Assembly (NCBI RefSeq): GCF_001665235.1
Contig: NZ_LZSC01000057.1
Coordinates: 1-64,000, forward strand
Origin: Mycobacterium sp. 1100029.7
GTDB taxonomy: Bacteria; Actinomycetota; Actinomycetes; Mycobacteriales; Mycobacteriaceae
Reading direction: 5' to 3'
DNA: 64,000 bases
This document shows positions 45,890 through 54,442 of this stretch, one piece after another. Positions within the stretch are counted from its first letter, which is position 1. Each line of letters starts with the position of its first letter. The notes below the pieces were generated by a model, which worked only from the letters and a program-made list of their open reading frames with translations, did not search any database and was not told the DNA's origin. Both the position numbers and the translations under genes were made by a program.

Positions 45890-46721
45890 GGCAGCCCCTT
45901 TGGTCACGCTCAATGACGGTCATGCGATCCCCGCCGTCGGGCTCGGAGTCTTCCAAACCCCCCCGGCGGAGACCGAGCTTGCGGTGAGTGCCGCGCTGCG
46001 CGCCGGATACCGGCATATCGACACCGCCGCCGCCTACCGCAATGAACGGGAGGTTGGGCGCGCGCTTGCCAATTCCGACGTGCCGCGCGATCAACTCTAC
46101 GTGGTGACCAAACTGTGGAACGCCGACCAGGGTTACGACAGCACGCTGGAAGCATTTGACGCCAGCATGGAGCGGCTCGGCCTCGACTATCTCGACCTGT
46201 ACCTCGTTCACTGGCCGATGCCGGCCCTGGGAAAGTTCGTCGAGACCTTCAAGGCGTTCGCGCATCTGCGCGATCAGGGCCGGATCCGCTCGATCGGTGT
46301 CAGCAATTTCGAGCCCGAGCACTTGATGGTTTTGATCGACGCCACCGGCATTGTCCCGGCGGTCAATCAGGTCGAGTTGCATCCACGTTTCTCCCAGGCG
46401 GAATTGCGAAAAGTGCACGCGCAACGCGGTATTGCCACCGAGGCGTGGGCGCCGCTGGGCCAGGGAGCAATGCTCACGCATCCGAGCATCGACGCGGTCG
46501 CGCAAGGATCTGGGCGGACACCTGCCCAGGTGTTGATTAGGTGGCATATCCAGCTCGGTAATATCGTGATCCCCAAGTCGGTGAACCCCGAACGGATTGC
46601 GAGCAACTTCGACGTGTTCGATTTCGAACTCAGCGCCAATGAAATGGCGACGATTTCCGCGCTCGACGACGGCTCGCGACTTGGTCCTGATCCACGAACC
46701 TTCAGTTTCACAGGTAGGTGA
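45888..46721 (+). CDS. Aldo-keto reductase, first of a tandem pair
   Basis: 277 residues with the AKR barrel. The catalytic tetrad is visible: Asp and Tyr in HIDTAAAYRNE, Lys in VVTKLW and His in LVHWP. SIGVSNF and NQVELHP are family landmarks, and the C-terminal NADPH region contains IPKSVNPERIASN. It abuts the second AKR with no gap. I see no direct counterpart in the M. tuberculosis region, where one AKR (Rv2971) stands here, so this may be the extra copy. Confidence 0.85.
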   Translation: MAAPLVTLNDGHAIPAVGLGVFQTPPAETELAVSAALRAGYRHIDTAAAYRNEREVGRALANSDVPRDQLYVVTKLWNADQGYDSTLEAFDASMERLGLDYLDLYLVHWPMPALGKFVETFKAFAHLRDQGRIRSIGVSNFEPEHLMVLIDATGIVPAVNQVELHPRFSQAELRKVHAQRGIATEAWAPLGQGAMLTHPSIDAVAQGSGRTPAQVLIRWHIQLGNIVIPKSVNPERIASNFDVFDFELSANEMATISALDDGSRLGPDPRTFSFTGR

Positions 46722-47573
46722 ATGACGTTGACTGGCGACTCGGGCGCCGCCGTACCCTCGATTGCTCTCAATGACGAAAACACGATGCCGGTGCTTGGCC
46801 TTGGCGTCGCGGATTTGTCGGAAGACGAGACCGAGCGCGCCGTAGCCGCGGCGCTGGAAGTCGGCTGCCGCCTCATCGACACCGCCGCGGCTTACGGCAA
46901 CGAAGCTGCGGTCGGCCGCGCCGTCGCCGCCTCGGGGATCCCCCGCGAGGAGATCTTCGTGACCACCAAACTGGCCACCGCGGACCACGGCTTCAAGGCC
47001 GCCGAGGATGCCCTCGAAGCGAGCCTGGAGCGACTCGGGCTGGACTACGTCGACCTGTACCTCATCCACTGGCCGGCGCCCACGCAGGGCAAGTACGTGG
47101 ACTCCTTCGGCGGCCTGCTGCAGTCCCGCAGTAAGGGACAAGCACGCTCGATCGGTGTCTCCAACTTCACCGCGGAGCACCTGGAGATGGTCATCGACCT
47201 CACCTTCACCACCCCGGCGGTCAACCAGATCGAGCTGCACCCGCTGCTTAACCAGGACGACTTGCGCAAGTCGAACGCACAGCACAGCATCGTGACGCAG
47301 TCCTACACGCCGCTGGCCCTGGGCCGGCTGCTGGACAACCCGACCGTCACCTCGGTGGCCGGCGAATACGGCAAGACGCCCGCGCAGGTGCTGCTGCGGT
47401 GGAACCTGCAATTGGGTAACGCCGTGGTCTTCCGCTCGGCAACTGCCGAGCACATCTCCAGCAACCTGGACGTGTTCGACTTCGAGTTGGCCGCCGAGCA
47501 TGTCGACGCGATCAACGCACTCAACGACGGCACGCGGTTGCGTCCGGACCCCGAAACCTACGACGGCACGTAG
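46722..47573 (+). CDS. Aldo-keto reductase (Rv2971 homologue)
   Basis: 283 residues, beginning at the base after the upstream stop. Tetrad: Asp and Tyr in LIDTAAAYGNE, Lys in VTTKLA, His in LIHWP. The stretches LNDENTMPVLGLGVADLS and NQIELHPLLNQ match Rv2971 closely as I remember it. The NADPH site departs from the usual IPKS: here it reads VFRSATAEHISSN. Aldehyde/ketone reductase; the physiological substrate is unknown (methylglyoxal and dicarbonyls are suggested for relatives). Confidence 0.88.
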   Translation: MTLTGDSGAAVPSIALNDENTMPVLGLGVADLSEDETERAVAAALEVGCRLIDTAAAYGNEAAVGRAVAASGIPREEIFVTTKLATADHGFKAAEDALEASLERLGLDYVDLYLIHWPAPTQGKYVDSFGGLLQSRSKGQARSIGVSNFTAEHLEMVIDLTFTTPAVNQIELHPLLNQDDLRKSNAQHSIVTQSYTPLALGRLLDNPTVTSVAGEYGKTPAQVLLRWNLQLGNAVVFRSATAEHISSNLDVFDFELAAEHVDAINALNDGTRLRPDPETYDGT

Positions 47574-47589
47574 GCAGTCGGCCTGTTAG

Positions 47590-48300
47590 CTACGCCGCGG
47601 GGCAGGTGGCGGCGGCTTGTCGCAAGGTGCCCGCCGACGCCTGGTCCACCGGCAGTTGATACCCGCGCAGCACCGCGATGAACTGCATCGCGTACTGACA
47701 GGCGAACGCCTTGTTCGGCGGCATCCACAACGCGGGCGGCAGGTCGCCCTTGTCCTGATTGGCCTGTCCCTGGACGGCCAGCAGGTTGGCCGGGTCGTTG
47801 GCGAAACGGCGCCGCTGCGGATCCGGCCAGCCGAAAGCGCCCATATCCCAGGCGTAGGCGAGCGGGACGATGTGGTCGATCTGGACGGCCTCGCCGACCT
47901 TGGCGCCGCGCTGGAAGGTGATCGTCGTGTTGGTGTACGGGTCGTGCAGTACGCCGGTGGCCACGGCGGTGGGACACCGCTTGATCGATACGTAGGTCTT
48001 GTCGACCAGATCGCGGTCGAGGATGTCGTCGCGGGTGTCGCAGGCGTTGTGGCCGCCCGGCGCGTCGTTGTCGTCGTCCCAGGCGTCGCCGTAGGCCGCC
48101 CTGCGGTAGTCGTAGCGGTGAATTCGTAACGGCTGCACTGCGATCCCGGCCAGCACGTCGACTCCCGGCGCCACGGTGGGTACGTCAGCGCGGGCGGTGA
48201 TCTCGGCGTGCTTGGCCGCGGTGGAGTCCAGCGTCTGATAGGCAACCAGCACCGCAAGCACCGCGGCCACCGACAACCACAGCAGCGCTTTACGATTCAC
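47590..48300 (-). CDS. Exported HNH-type nuclease-like protein (DUF1524, Rv2972c homologue)
   Basis: 236 residues from GTG 48300. The hydrophobic N-terminus (LLWLSVAAVLAVLVAY) is a signal peptide or anchor. The C-terminal half has the DUF1524/HNH core: CDTRDDIL, the conserved VQIDHIVPLA His motif, and NDPANLLAVQGQANQDKGD. Cys pairs suggest disulphides, fitting an extracytoplasmic protein. A role in degrading extracellular DNA is inference. The upstream MIRU provides the stop of recG and the leader of this gene; an upstream ATG inside the repeat is not favoured. Confidence 0.82.
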   Translation of the reverse strand: MNRKALLWLSVAAVLAVLVAYQTLDSTAAKHAEITARADVPTVAPGVDVLAGIAVQPLRIHRYDYRRAAYGDAWDDDNDAPGGHNACDTRDDILDRDLVDKTYVSIKRCPTAVATGVLHDPYTNTTITFQRGAKVGEAVQIDHIVPLAYAWDMGAFGWPDPQRRRFANDPANLLAVQGQANQDKGDLPPALWMPPNKAFACQYAMQFIAVLRGYQLPVDQASAGTLRQAAATCPAA

Positions 48301-48374
48301 CTGCGCCACTCTCCCCCGCAAGCGGGTGGTCCCCCCACCTCATCGCTCCGCTCTGCATCGTCGCCGGCGCGTCA
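48298..48374 (-). repeat. MIRU-type intercistronic repeat, copy between recG and the HNH gene
   Basis: About 77 bases on the minus strand: TGA stop of recG, CGCGCCGGCG, GCAGAGCGGAGCGATG, the dyad CCCGCTTGCGGG, GGGGGAGAG and then the GTG start of the HNH gene. It differs from the copy at 39774-39848 by small indels and substitutions. Each copy runs from a TGA to a GTG, with 69 and 71 bases between them. Confidence 0.85.
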
Positions 48375-50591
48375 CGACTTGTCCAGATATTCGATACGGT
48401 CGGTGTCGATGAATTGTGCTGCCAGCGAATCCAATCCAGGGTTCTGGCTATCTTCTTCATAGATCCGGGTGCAGAATTCGCGCGCCGCCTCGATGAACGC
48501 CAGGTGGTCGGCCAGCGACAGCAGCCGCAGGTTGATGGCCCGGCCGGACTGGTTGCGGCCCAGCACATCACCTTCACGACGCTCTTTGAGATCCAGTTCG
48601 GAAAGGGCAAAACCGTCCAGGGTTTCGGCGACGGCGCGCAGCCGCCGGCCGGCGGGCGAACCCGGAGCGCTCCAGGTGGCCAACAGGCACAAGCTCGGAT
48701 GCTGGCCGCGGCCGATGCGGCCCCGCAGCTGATGCAGCTGACTGATCCCGAACCGGTCGGCGTCCATCACCAGCATCACCGTGGCGTTGGGGACGTCCAC
48801 CCCGACCTCGATGACGGTGGTACACACCAGCACATCGGTCTCGCCGTTGCGGAAGCTTGCCATTGCGGCGTCCTTCTCTTCGGCCGCCAACCGTCCGTGC
48901 ATCAGCCCCAACCGCAAACTGGCCAACTCGCCGGAACGCAACCGGGCGAACAGTCCTTCGGCGGTTTCCGTCGGGCGCGCGTCGTCATCCTTCTTGTCCG
49001 ACTCGTCGGACTCGTCGATGCGGGGTGTCACCACATAGGCCTGCCGGCCGGCCGCGACCTCCTCGCGGATGCGCTGCCAGGCCCGGTCCAGCCAGGCCGG
49101 CTTGTCCTTGACGAAGATCACGTTGCTGGTGATGGGTTGACGTCCGCGCGGCAATTCACGCAGCGTCAGGGTCTCCAGGTCTCCGTAGACGGTCAACGCG
49201 ACGGTGCGCGGAATCGGTGTCGCCGTCATCACCAGCAGGTGCGGTGTGATGCCGGCAGGCGCCTTGGCGCGCAACTGGTCTCGCTGCTCCACGCCGAACC
49301 GGTGTTGTTCGTCGACCACCACCATGCCGAGGTTGTGAAATTGCACGACGTCCTGCAACAGGGCATGCGTGCCGATCACGATGCCCACCTCGCCGCCGGC
49401 GATCTCGCGGCGCACTTGATTTTTCTGCGCCGTCGACATCGATCCGGTCAACAGCGCGGCCCGGGTGGCGTCGTCGGCCGCACCCAACTGCCCGGCCATC
49501 GCCAGCGGGCCGAGCACGTCGTTAACCGACCGCAAGTGTTGTGCGGCAAGGACTTCGGTGGGGGCCAGCAGCGCACACTGGTATCCCGCATCGACCATCT
49601 GCAGCATCGCCAGCACGGCCACGATCGTCTTGCCCGAGCCGACCTCACCCTGTAGCAGCCGGTTCATCGGGCGAGTTGCCGCGAGCCCCTCGGACAGCAC
49701 GTCGAGCGTTTCGCGTTGCCCCGCCGTCAGCTCAAACGGCAAGCGCGCCAACAGCTTTGCGGCCAGACCGTCTTGTTGACGCGGCGCCGGTGGCCCCGAT
49801 TGCGACAATTCACCATGCCGGCGCGACACCAGCGCCCACTGCAGCCCGACGGCTTCGTCGAACGTCAATCGCTCCCGCGCACGCCGGCGCTCGCTCTCGT
49901 CCTCGGCCAGATGAATCGCGCGCAGCGCCTCGTCTTCGGACATCAGGTGATGCGCGGCGATCAAGTCGTCGGGCAACGGGTCGACCACCGGGTCGAGGAC
50001 CTCGAGCACCTGGCGCACGCAGGCGTAGATATCCCAGCTCTGCAGCTTGGTGCTGGCCGGGTAGATCGGGAAGAACCGGCGATCGAACGCCGACGTCAGA
50101 TCCTCGCCGCTGACGGCCGGGGTGGCGTCGGCAATGGTTTTCAGCGATTTGCTACCGCGGTTGCGGCCACCCGGGGAGTCCAGGATCAGGAAGTCCGGGT
50201 GCGTCAGCTGCATGGCGTTGCGGAAGTATCCGACTTCCCCGGACAGCATCACCCGGGTGCCCTCGGTGAGGTCCTTACTCAGGTAGTCGGCGTTGAAGAA
50301 GGTCGCGGTCACCTTGCTGCGACCCGACCCCACGGCAATGCGCAGGCATTTGCGCCGCGGGTTCTTCTTCATCGGGAACGAGTGGGTGTCGGTGATGAAG
50401 TCGACCAGGGTGATGTGCTGACCCACATCCGGGCGCTCATCCTCGGCATCCCATTTCGCGGCCGTCTCGGCGTAGCTGCGCGGGTAATGGCGCAGCAGGT
50501 CGTCGACGGTCCGGATGCCGAACACCTCGTCGAGCGACTTCGCGGCCTTGGCGCCCAGCACGTAGTCCAGCCGATCGCTGCGTGAGGCCAC
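48372..50591 (-). CDS. recG: ATP-dependent DNA helicase RecG
   Basis: 739 residues (family about 737 in mycobacteria). An N-terminal wedge/OB domain covers about 1-260; the helicase core has Walker A GEVGSGKT (about residue 318), the DExH box DEQH, the motif MTATPIPRT and motifs V/VI in DVLVCTTVIEVGVDVPNA and QLRGRIGRG. An acidic, Asp/Lys-rich insertion (about 525-545) sits in the second RecA fold. RecG remodels stalled forks and Holliday junctions. The GTG start lies two bases after the stop of the DAK-family gene. Confidence 0.95.
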   Translation of the reverse strand: MASRSDRLDYVLGAKAAKSLDEVFGIRTVDDLLRHYPRSYAETAAKWDAEDERPDVGQHITLVDFITDTHSFPMKKNPRRKCLRIAVGSGRSKVTATFFNADYLSKDLTEGTRVMLSGEVGYFRNAMQLTHPDFLILDSPGGRNRGSKSLKTIADATPAVSGEDLTSAFDRRFFPIYPASTKLQSWDIYACVRQVLEVLDPVVDPLPDDLIAAHHLMSEDEALRAIHLAEDESERRRARERLTFDEAVGLQWALVSRRHGELSQSGPPAPRQQDGLAAKLLARLPFELTAGQRETLDVLSEGLAATRPMNRLLQGEVGSGKTIVAVLAMLQMVDAGYQCALLAPTEVLAAQHLRSVNDVLGPLAMAGQLGAADDATRAALLTGSMSTAQKNQVRREIAGGEVGIVIGTHALLQDVVQFHNLGMVVVDEQHRFGVEQRDQLRAKAPAGITPHLLVMTATPIPRTVALTVYGDLETLTLRELPRGRQPITSNVIFVKDKPAWLDRAWQRIREEVAAGRQAYVVTPRIDESDESDKKDDDARPTETAEGLFARLRSGELASLRLGLMHGRLAAEEKDAAMASFRNGETDVLVCTTVIEVGVDVPNATVMLVMDADRFGISQLHQLRGRIGRGQHPSLCLLATWSAPGSPAGRRLRAVAETLDGFALSELDLKERREGDVLGRNQSGRAINLRLLSLADHLAFIEAAREFCTRIYEEDSQNPGLDSLAAQFIDTDRIEYLDKS

Positions 50592-50593
50592 GA

Positions 50594-52267
50594 CTACTCG
50601 ACCCCGATCAGCAGGGCGTCGCCGCGGTGGCCGGTGCGATAGGTCGCCAGCTCGGTGCCGGGGTGGTGATCGTGCACGTGTGCCTGCAGCACGTCGGTCA
50701 CCGACGCGTCGGCCTCCGCATCCAGGCCGGCGCCGACCAATACGGTCACCAGGTCACCGCCCGAGGCCAGCAGCAGGTCGATCAGGCCGATCGCCGCTTC
50801 GGCCGCATCGGCGGCCACGATCAGCACCTCGTCGCCCGCGATGCCCAGGCCGTCGCCCGGCTGGCAACGTCCCGCCCAGGTCAACGCGCTCTCGGCGGCG
50901 ATGCGCACCGAACCGCAGCGGGCGCTGCCGGCGGCGCGGGCCATCGTGTAGCCGTCGTCGACGGCCTGGCGATCCGTTTCGTGCACGGCCAGCGCGGCCA
51001 AGCCCTGCACCATCGAGCCCGTCGGTATCGGCACCACGTCGATGCCCCAGCCGATGGCCGCGGTACAGCCCGCGACCAGCTCTTCGGCGGCCACATACCC
51101 GTTGGGCAGCACCATCACCTGCGCGGCCCCGGTGTCGACCACGGCCCGCATCAGCTGGTGGGCGCTGATGTCGGTGGCCGGATCGCCCGCCTGCGGATCG
51201 GGTCGGAGCACATAGGCGCCTTCACCGGCGAACAGCTCGGCGGCACCGCCCCCGTCGACGACGGCCAGCACCGCCCGCTCCCGCGTCCAGCTGCCGGCCG
51301 GAAGCCCGACAACGCCCGAGGTCAGCGCCGAGATCACGATGCGGCTCAGCCGTCCGGCGCCCAGCCCCGCCTCGACCGCGGCGCCGGCGTCGTCGGTGTG
51401 CACGTGCACCGAGTAGCTGTCCGAGGACGCGGTCGCGATGGCCACCGATTCGCCCAGCTCCTCGAGCCGCTGACGCAGCCGGTCCGCGCCGCCGGCATCA
51501 CAGCCGTCCAGGCCGTACATCACCTCGAACTGCGGCGCCGGGCGTTCGGGCGCCACCTGCGCCGGTTGCGCCCGCGGCGAAAGTTCGTAGACCGTGCGGG
51601 CCGGCGCCGGACCGCCGACCGTCGACCGCAGCGCATCGAGCAGCACCAGCAGGCCCCGCCCGCCGGCGTCCACGGCGCCCGCGTCGGCCAGCACATCCAG
51701 CTGCTCAGGGGTCTTTTCCAGCGCGACCACCGCAGCATCACCGGCCGCGGTGACCGCCACGCTCAGCCCGTCGGCGGCGCAATCGTTGACGGCTTCGGCG
51801 GCGGCCCGCAGCACCGAGACGATGGTGCCCGGGACCTCCTGGCCGCCCATCGAGGCGATCACCAGCTCGACGCCGCGCTGTAACGCCGCGCCGAGCAGCG
51901 CAGCGTCCAGGTGCGACAGTTCGCCGCCGGCGTCGGCCGCCGCGGTCGCGGTGACGTCGGCGATGCCCCGCAAGATCTGGGACAGGATCACACCGGAGTT
52001 ACCGCGGGCGCCGTTGAGTGCGCCCACCGACAGGGCGGAGGCGACCCGCGCCACACAGCGGGGGCCGCCCTCGGCGCTGATCCCGGCGTTGGCCTCGGCC
52101 AGCGCGGAACGCATCGTGAACAGCATGTTCGCCCCGGTGTCGGAGTCGGCGACGGGAAACACATTGAGGCGGTTGATCTCGTCGATATGCGTGATCAGGT
52201 CGCTGACGGCGGTGTGCGCCCAGTCCCGCAGGGCGGGCGCGTCGAGCGGACGTTCGGCAATGCCCAC
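50594..52267 (-). CDS. DAK2-domain protein, FakA-like fatty acid kinase
   Basis: 557 residues from GTG 52267, chosen because GGAGG lies eight bases upstream; a GTG three codons earlier overlaps that site. The N-terminal DAK2 domain has the metal/ATP motif NVFPVADSDTGANM and GARGNSGVILSQ; the remainder matches the FakA-type C-terminal half. FakA phosphorylates fatty acids bound to a FakB protein; no fakB is nearby. In M. tuberculosis H37Rv this locus is annotated as two genes (Rv2974c and Rv2975c); here it is one uninterrupted frame, upstream of recG as usual. Confidence 0.85.
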   Translation of the reverse strand: MGIAERPLDAPALRDWAHTAVSDLITHIDEINRLNVFPVADSDTGANMLFTMRSALAEANAGISAEGGPRCVARVASALSVGALNGARGNSGVILSQILRGIADVTATAAADAGGELSHLDAALLGAALQRGVELVIASMGGQEVPGTIVSVLRAAAEAVNDCAADGLSVAVTAAGDAAVVALEKTPEQLDVLADAGAVDAGGRGLLVLLDALRSTVGGPAPARTVYELSPRAQPAQVAPERPAPQFEVMYGLDGCDAGGADRLRQRLEELGESVAIATASSDSYSVHVHTDDAGAAVEAGLGAGRLSRIVISALTSGVVGLPAGSWTRERAVLAVVDGGGAAELFAGEGAYVLRPDPQAGDPATDISAHQLMRAVVDTGAAQVMVLPNGYVAAEELVAGCTAAIGWGIDVVPIPTGSMVQGLAALAVHETDRQAVDDGYTMARAAGSARCGSVRIAAESALTWAGRCQPGDGLGIAGDEVLIVAADAAEAAIGLIDLLLASGGDLVTVLVGAGLDAEADASVTDVLQAHVHDHHPGTELATYRTGHRGDALLIGVE

Positions 52268-52384
52268 TTGACCCACCTCCTCCGAGCCTCATTCGAGCCG
52301 GCGGCGGCGCCAGCGTAGACCCAATGAGCCTAGCCAGCGGCGGCGACAGTAGCGGAGCTGAGCCGACGCCGGTTGTTGATCGTT

Positions 52385-52414
52385 TTGGTGGTTGCCCACC
52401 TCAGTCGGTATCCT
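52385..52414 (+). promoter_or_regulatory. Candidate promoter of rpmB
   Basis: TTGGTG (52385-52390) and TATCCT (52409-52414) are separated by 18 bases, a reasonable match to a housekeeping sigma promoter. It lies in the 200-base divergent region between the DAK-family gene and rpmB and would give a leader of about 50 bases ending in the strong GAGGAG site. Seen by eye only. Confidence 0.4.
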
Positions 52415-52471
52415 GAACTGTCGCGGCGCGCTATCCGTGCCGGATCCCCGAACATTTGAGGAGCTAGAACG

Positions 52472-52666
52472 ATGGCCGCTGTGTGCGATATCTGCGGGAA
52501 AGGCCCCGGCTTCGGCAAGTCGGTGTCGCACTCCCACCGGCGCACCAGCCGGCGCTGGGACCCGAACGTGCAGACGGTGCATGTCGTGACGCGTCCCGGC
52601 GGCAACAAGAAGCGCGTCAACGCCTGCGCCTCCTGCATCAAGGCCGGCAAGGTCCTTCGCGGCTAG
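52472..52666 (+). CDS. rpmB: 50S ribosomal protein L28 (zinc-binding form)
   Basis: 64 residues with the L28 core KSVSHSHRRTSRRW and two Cys pairs (CDICG and CASC) that bind zinc. This is the C+ form; mycobacteria also have Cys-free paralogues induced when zinc is scarce. GAGGAG precedes ATG 52472 at good spacing. It stands alone between the divergent DAK-family gene and a convergent SDR gene nine bases away. Confidence 0.95.
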   Translation: MAAVCDICGKGPGFGKSVSHSHRRTSRRWDPNVQTVHVVTRPGGNKKRVNACASCIKAGKVLRG

Positions 52667-52675
52667 GCGCCGCAG

Positions 52676-53497
52676 CTACATCACTAGGTGCCCGGCGTCG
52701 ACGGGCACCGACACGCCCGTCACATACCGGGCTTTCGGGCTGACCAGCCACAGCACCGCTTCGGTCACGTCTTGCGGTTCGACCAACGGAACGTCGGGCA
52801 GCAGCATCTGCGAGACGGCCGGATTCGGGTTCTCCAGCATCCGGTTGACCACGAAGTCGTTGAGGATCATCGGCGTCATGACACCGCTCGGATGCACCGA
52901 GTTGACCCGGATCTTGTGCGGCGCATAGGCATTGGCCGCCGACCGCATCAACCCCACCACGCCGTGTTTGGACGCGGCGTAGGCGAACATCGCCGCACTG
53001 CCGTCGCCGCCCCGGCCGGTCAGTCCCTGCGACGAGCTGACCAGCACGATCGATCCGCCCTGGCCCTTGCGGATGATCGACGGCACCGTCGCCAGCAGCG
53101 TGTGCCACACCCCCTTGAGGTTTGTGTCGACGATCGAGGTGAACACCGGCTCGGAATGGGCATCGGTGTCACCGATTGCGACCACTCCGGCGTTGGCGAC
53201 GACGATGTCGACCTCACCGAGAACGTCGATACCGCTTTGCACCGCGGCTTCCAGCTGCGGCAGGTCGCGAACGTCGGCGACGACGGGCACCACCTTGCGG
53301 CCCGCGGCTTCGACCAGCCGCGCGGTCTCCTCGAGATCCGCTTTGGTCCCCAGCGGGTAGGGAATGGCGTCGATGTCGCCGCAGATGTCCACCGCGATGA
53401 TGTCGGCGCCCTGTTCGGCGAACGCCACCGCGTGGCTGCGCCCCTGCCCGCGGGCCGCGCCCGTGATGACGGCAACCGAATTGTCGAGTTCACCCAT
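52676..53497 (-). CDS. SDR-family oxidoreductase, mycofactocin-associated type
   Basis: 273 residues. NAD-binding motif TGAARGQGRSHA at the N-terminus, VDICGDID at the end of the second strand, NAG at about residue 105, catalytic YAASK, and the long C-terminal insertion with HPSGVMTPMI and NPAVSQMLLPDV. These features mark the carveol-dehydrogenase-like SDRs that keep NAD bound and depend on mycofactocin for turnover. A ribosome-binding site (GGAGG) lies in the end of the upstream SDR gene, two bases away, so the two form an operon. Substrate probably a secondary alcohol; identity unknown. Confidence 0.85.
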   Translation of the reverse strand: MGELDNSVAVITGAARGQGRSHAVAFAEQGADIIAVDICGDIDAIPYPLGTKADLEETARLVEAAGRKVVPVVADVRDLPQLEAAVQSGIDVLGEVDIVVANAGVVAIGDTDAHSEPVFTSIVDTNLKGVWHTLLATVPSIIRKGQGGSIVLVSSSQGLTGRGGDGSAAMFAYAASKHGVVGLMRSAANAYAPHKIRVNSVHPSGVMTPMILNDFVVNRMLENPNPAVSQMLLPDVPLVEPQDVTEAVLWLVSPKARYVTGVSVPVDAGHLVM

Positions 53498-53499
53498 GG

Positions 53500-54390
53500 C
53501 TATACCTCCAGCCTCGTTCCGGTCTGTTCTTCGGCGAAAGCCACCAGCCGCGCGGCCGTCTCGTAGTTTGACGCCAGCGGTGTGCGGCCGATCAGCGCCG
53601 GCTCGCCGCGCAGGCCGAGCCTGCCGCTGACACCGATGAAGCTCCCCGGCGGCACCGGCTCGCTGATGCAGTACAACGTGGTCGCCGCGCCCTCGTCGAT
53701 GCTGTTGGCGAGCCGGTCGGCCACCACCGTGACGCCCTTTTGCACCAACGACAGCAGCGGCGCGTCGGAGACGTTCGACAGGTTCGAGGCCACCCAGCCT
53801 GGGTGGGTGAGTTGGGTGACGATCGGCGATCCGGCCGCGCGCAGCCTGCGGTCCAGCTCGAGTCCCCACAGCATGACCGCGAGTTTGGACATGGCGTAGG
53901 AGCCCAGCCGTGTCCATTTGCTGTGGCGCAGGTGCATGTCGTCGAGTCGCAGCGTGGCCGACTTGTGCGCGTCGGAGCCGACGTTGATGATCTGTGATCG
54001 CACCCGGGGCAACAGCAGGTTGGTCAACGCGAACGGCCCGAGCAGGTTGGTGCCGAGCGTCATCTCGAAGCCGTCGGCGGTTTCCTTGCGACGGTCGGTG
54101 AGCGTGCCGGCGTTGTTGACCAGGATGTCGATCTCGCCGTCGACCTGATCGGGAAACGCACGCACCGACGACAGGTCCGCGAGATCGAGCTTGATCACCG
54201 ACGTCGAGCCACCCATCTGCTCGGCGCGTTGCTTGCCCAGGTCGGTGTTGCGCACCGCCAGGATCACGTGGGCGCCGGCTTTGGTCAGCGCGTGTGCGGT
54301 GCCCAGCCCGACGCCGTTGGTAGCCCCCGTCACGATGACTCGTTTTCCGGTCAAGTTGCCGAGCCGGCTCGGCGTCCAAGGTAACGTCAC
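53500..54390 (-). CDS. SDR-family oxidoreductase, retinol-dehydrogenase-like
   Basis: 296 residues. NADP-type Rossmann motif TGATNGVGLGTA, AVRN after the second strand, NNAGTL, catalytic Ser in INVGSDAH and YAMSK. The layout resembles the mycobacterial SDRs annotated as retinol or protochlorophyllide dehydrogenase-like, whose real substrates are mostly unknown. First gene of the leftward SDR pair and divergent from the SnoaL-like gene with about 50 bases between the starts. Confidence 0.82.
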   Translation of the reverse strand: MTLPWTPSRLGNLTGKRVIVTGATNGVGLGTAHALTKAGAHVILAVRNTDLGKQRAEQMGGSTSVIKLDLADLSSVRAFPDQVDGEIDILVNNAGTLTDRRKETADGFEMTLGTNLLGPFALTNLLLPRVRSQIINVGSDAHKSATLRLDDMHLRHSKWTRLGSYAMSKLAVMLWGLELDRRLRAAGSPIVTQLTHPGWVASNLSNVSDAPLLSLVQKGVTVVADRLANSIDEGAATTLYCISEPVPPGSFIGVSGRLGLRGEPALIGRTPLASNYETAARLVAFAEEQTGTRLEV

Positions 54391-54442
54391 GGCGACTAAG
54401 AGTAATGGGCGGTTCTATGTAAGTTGGGTCAGTTCTGCCAAC

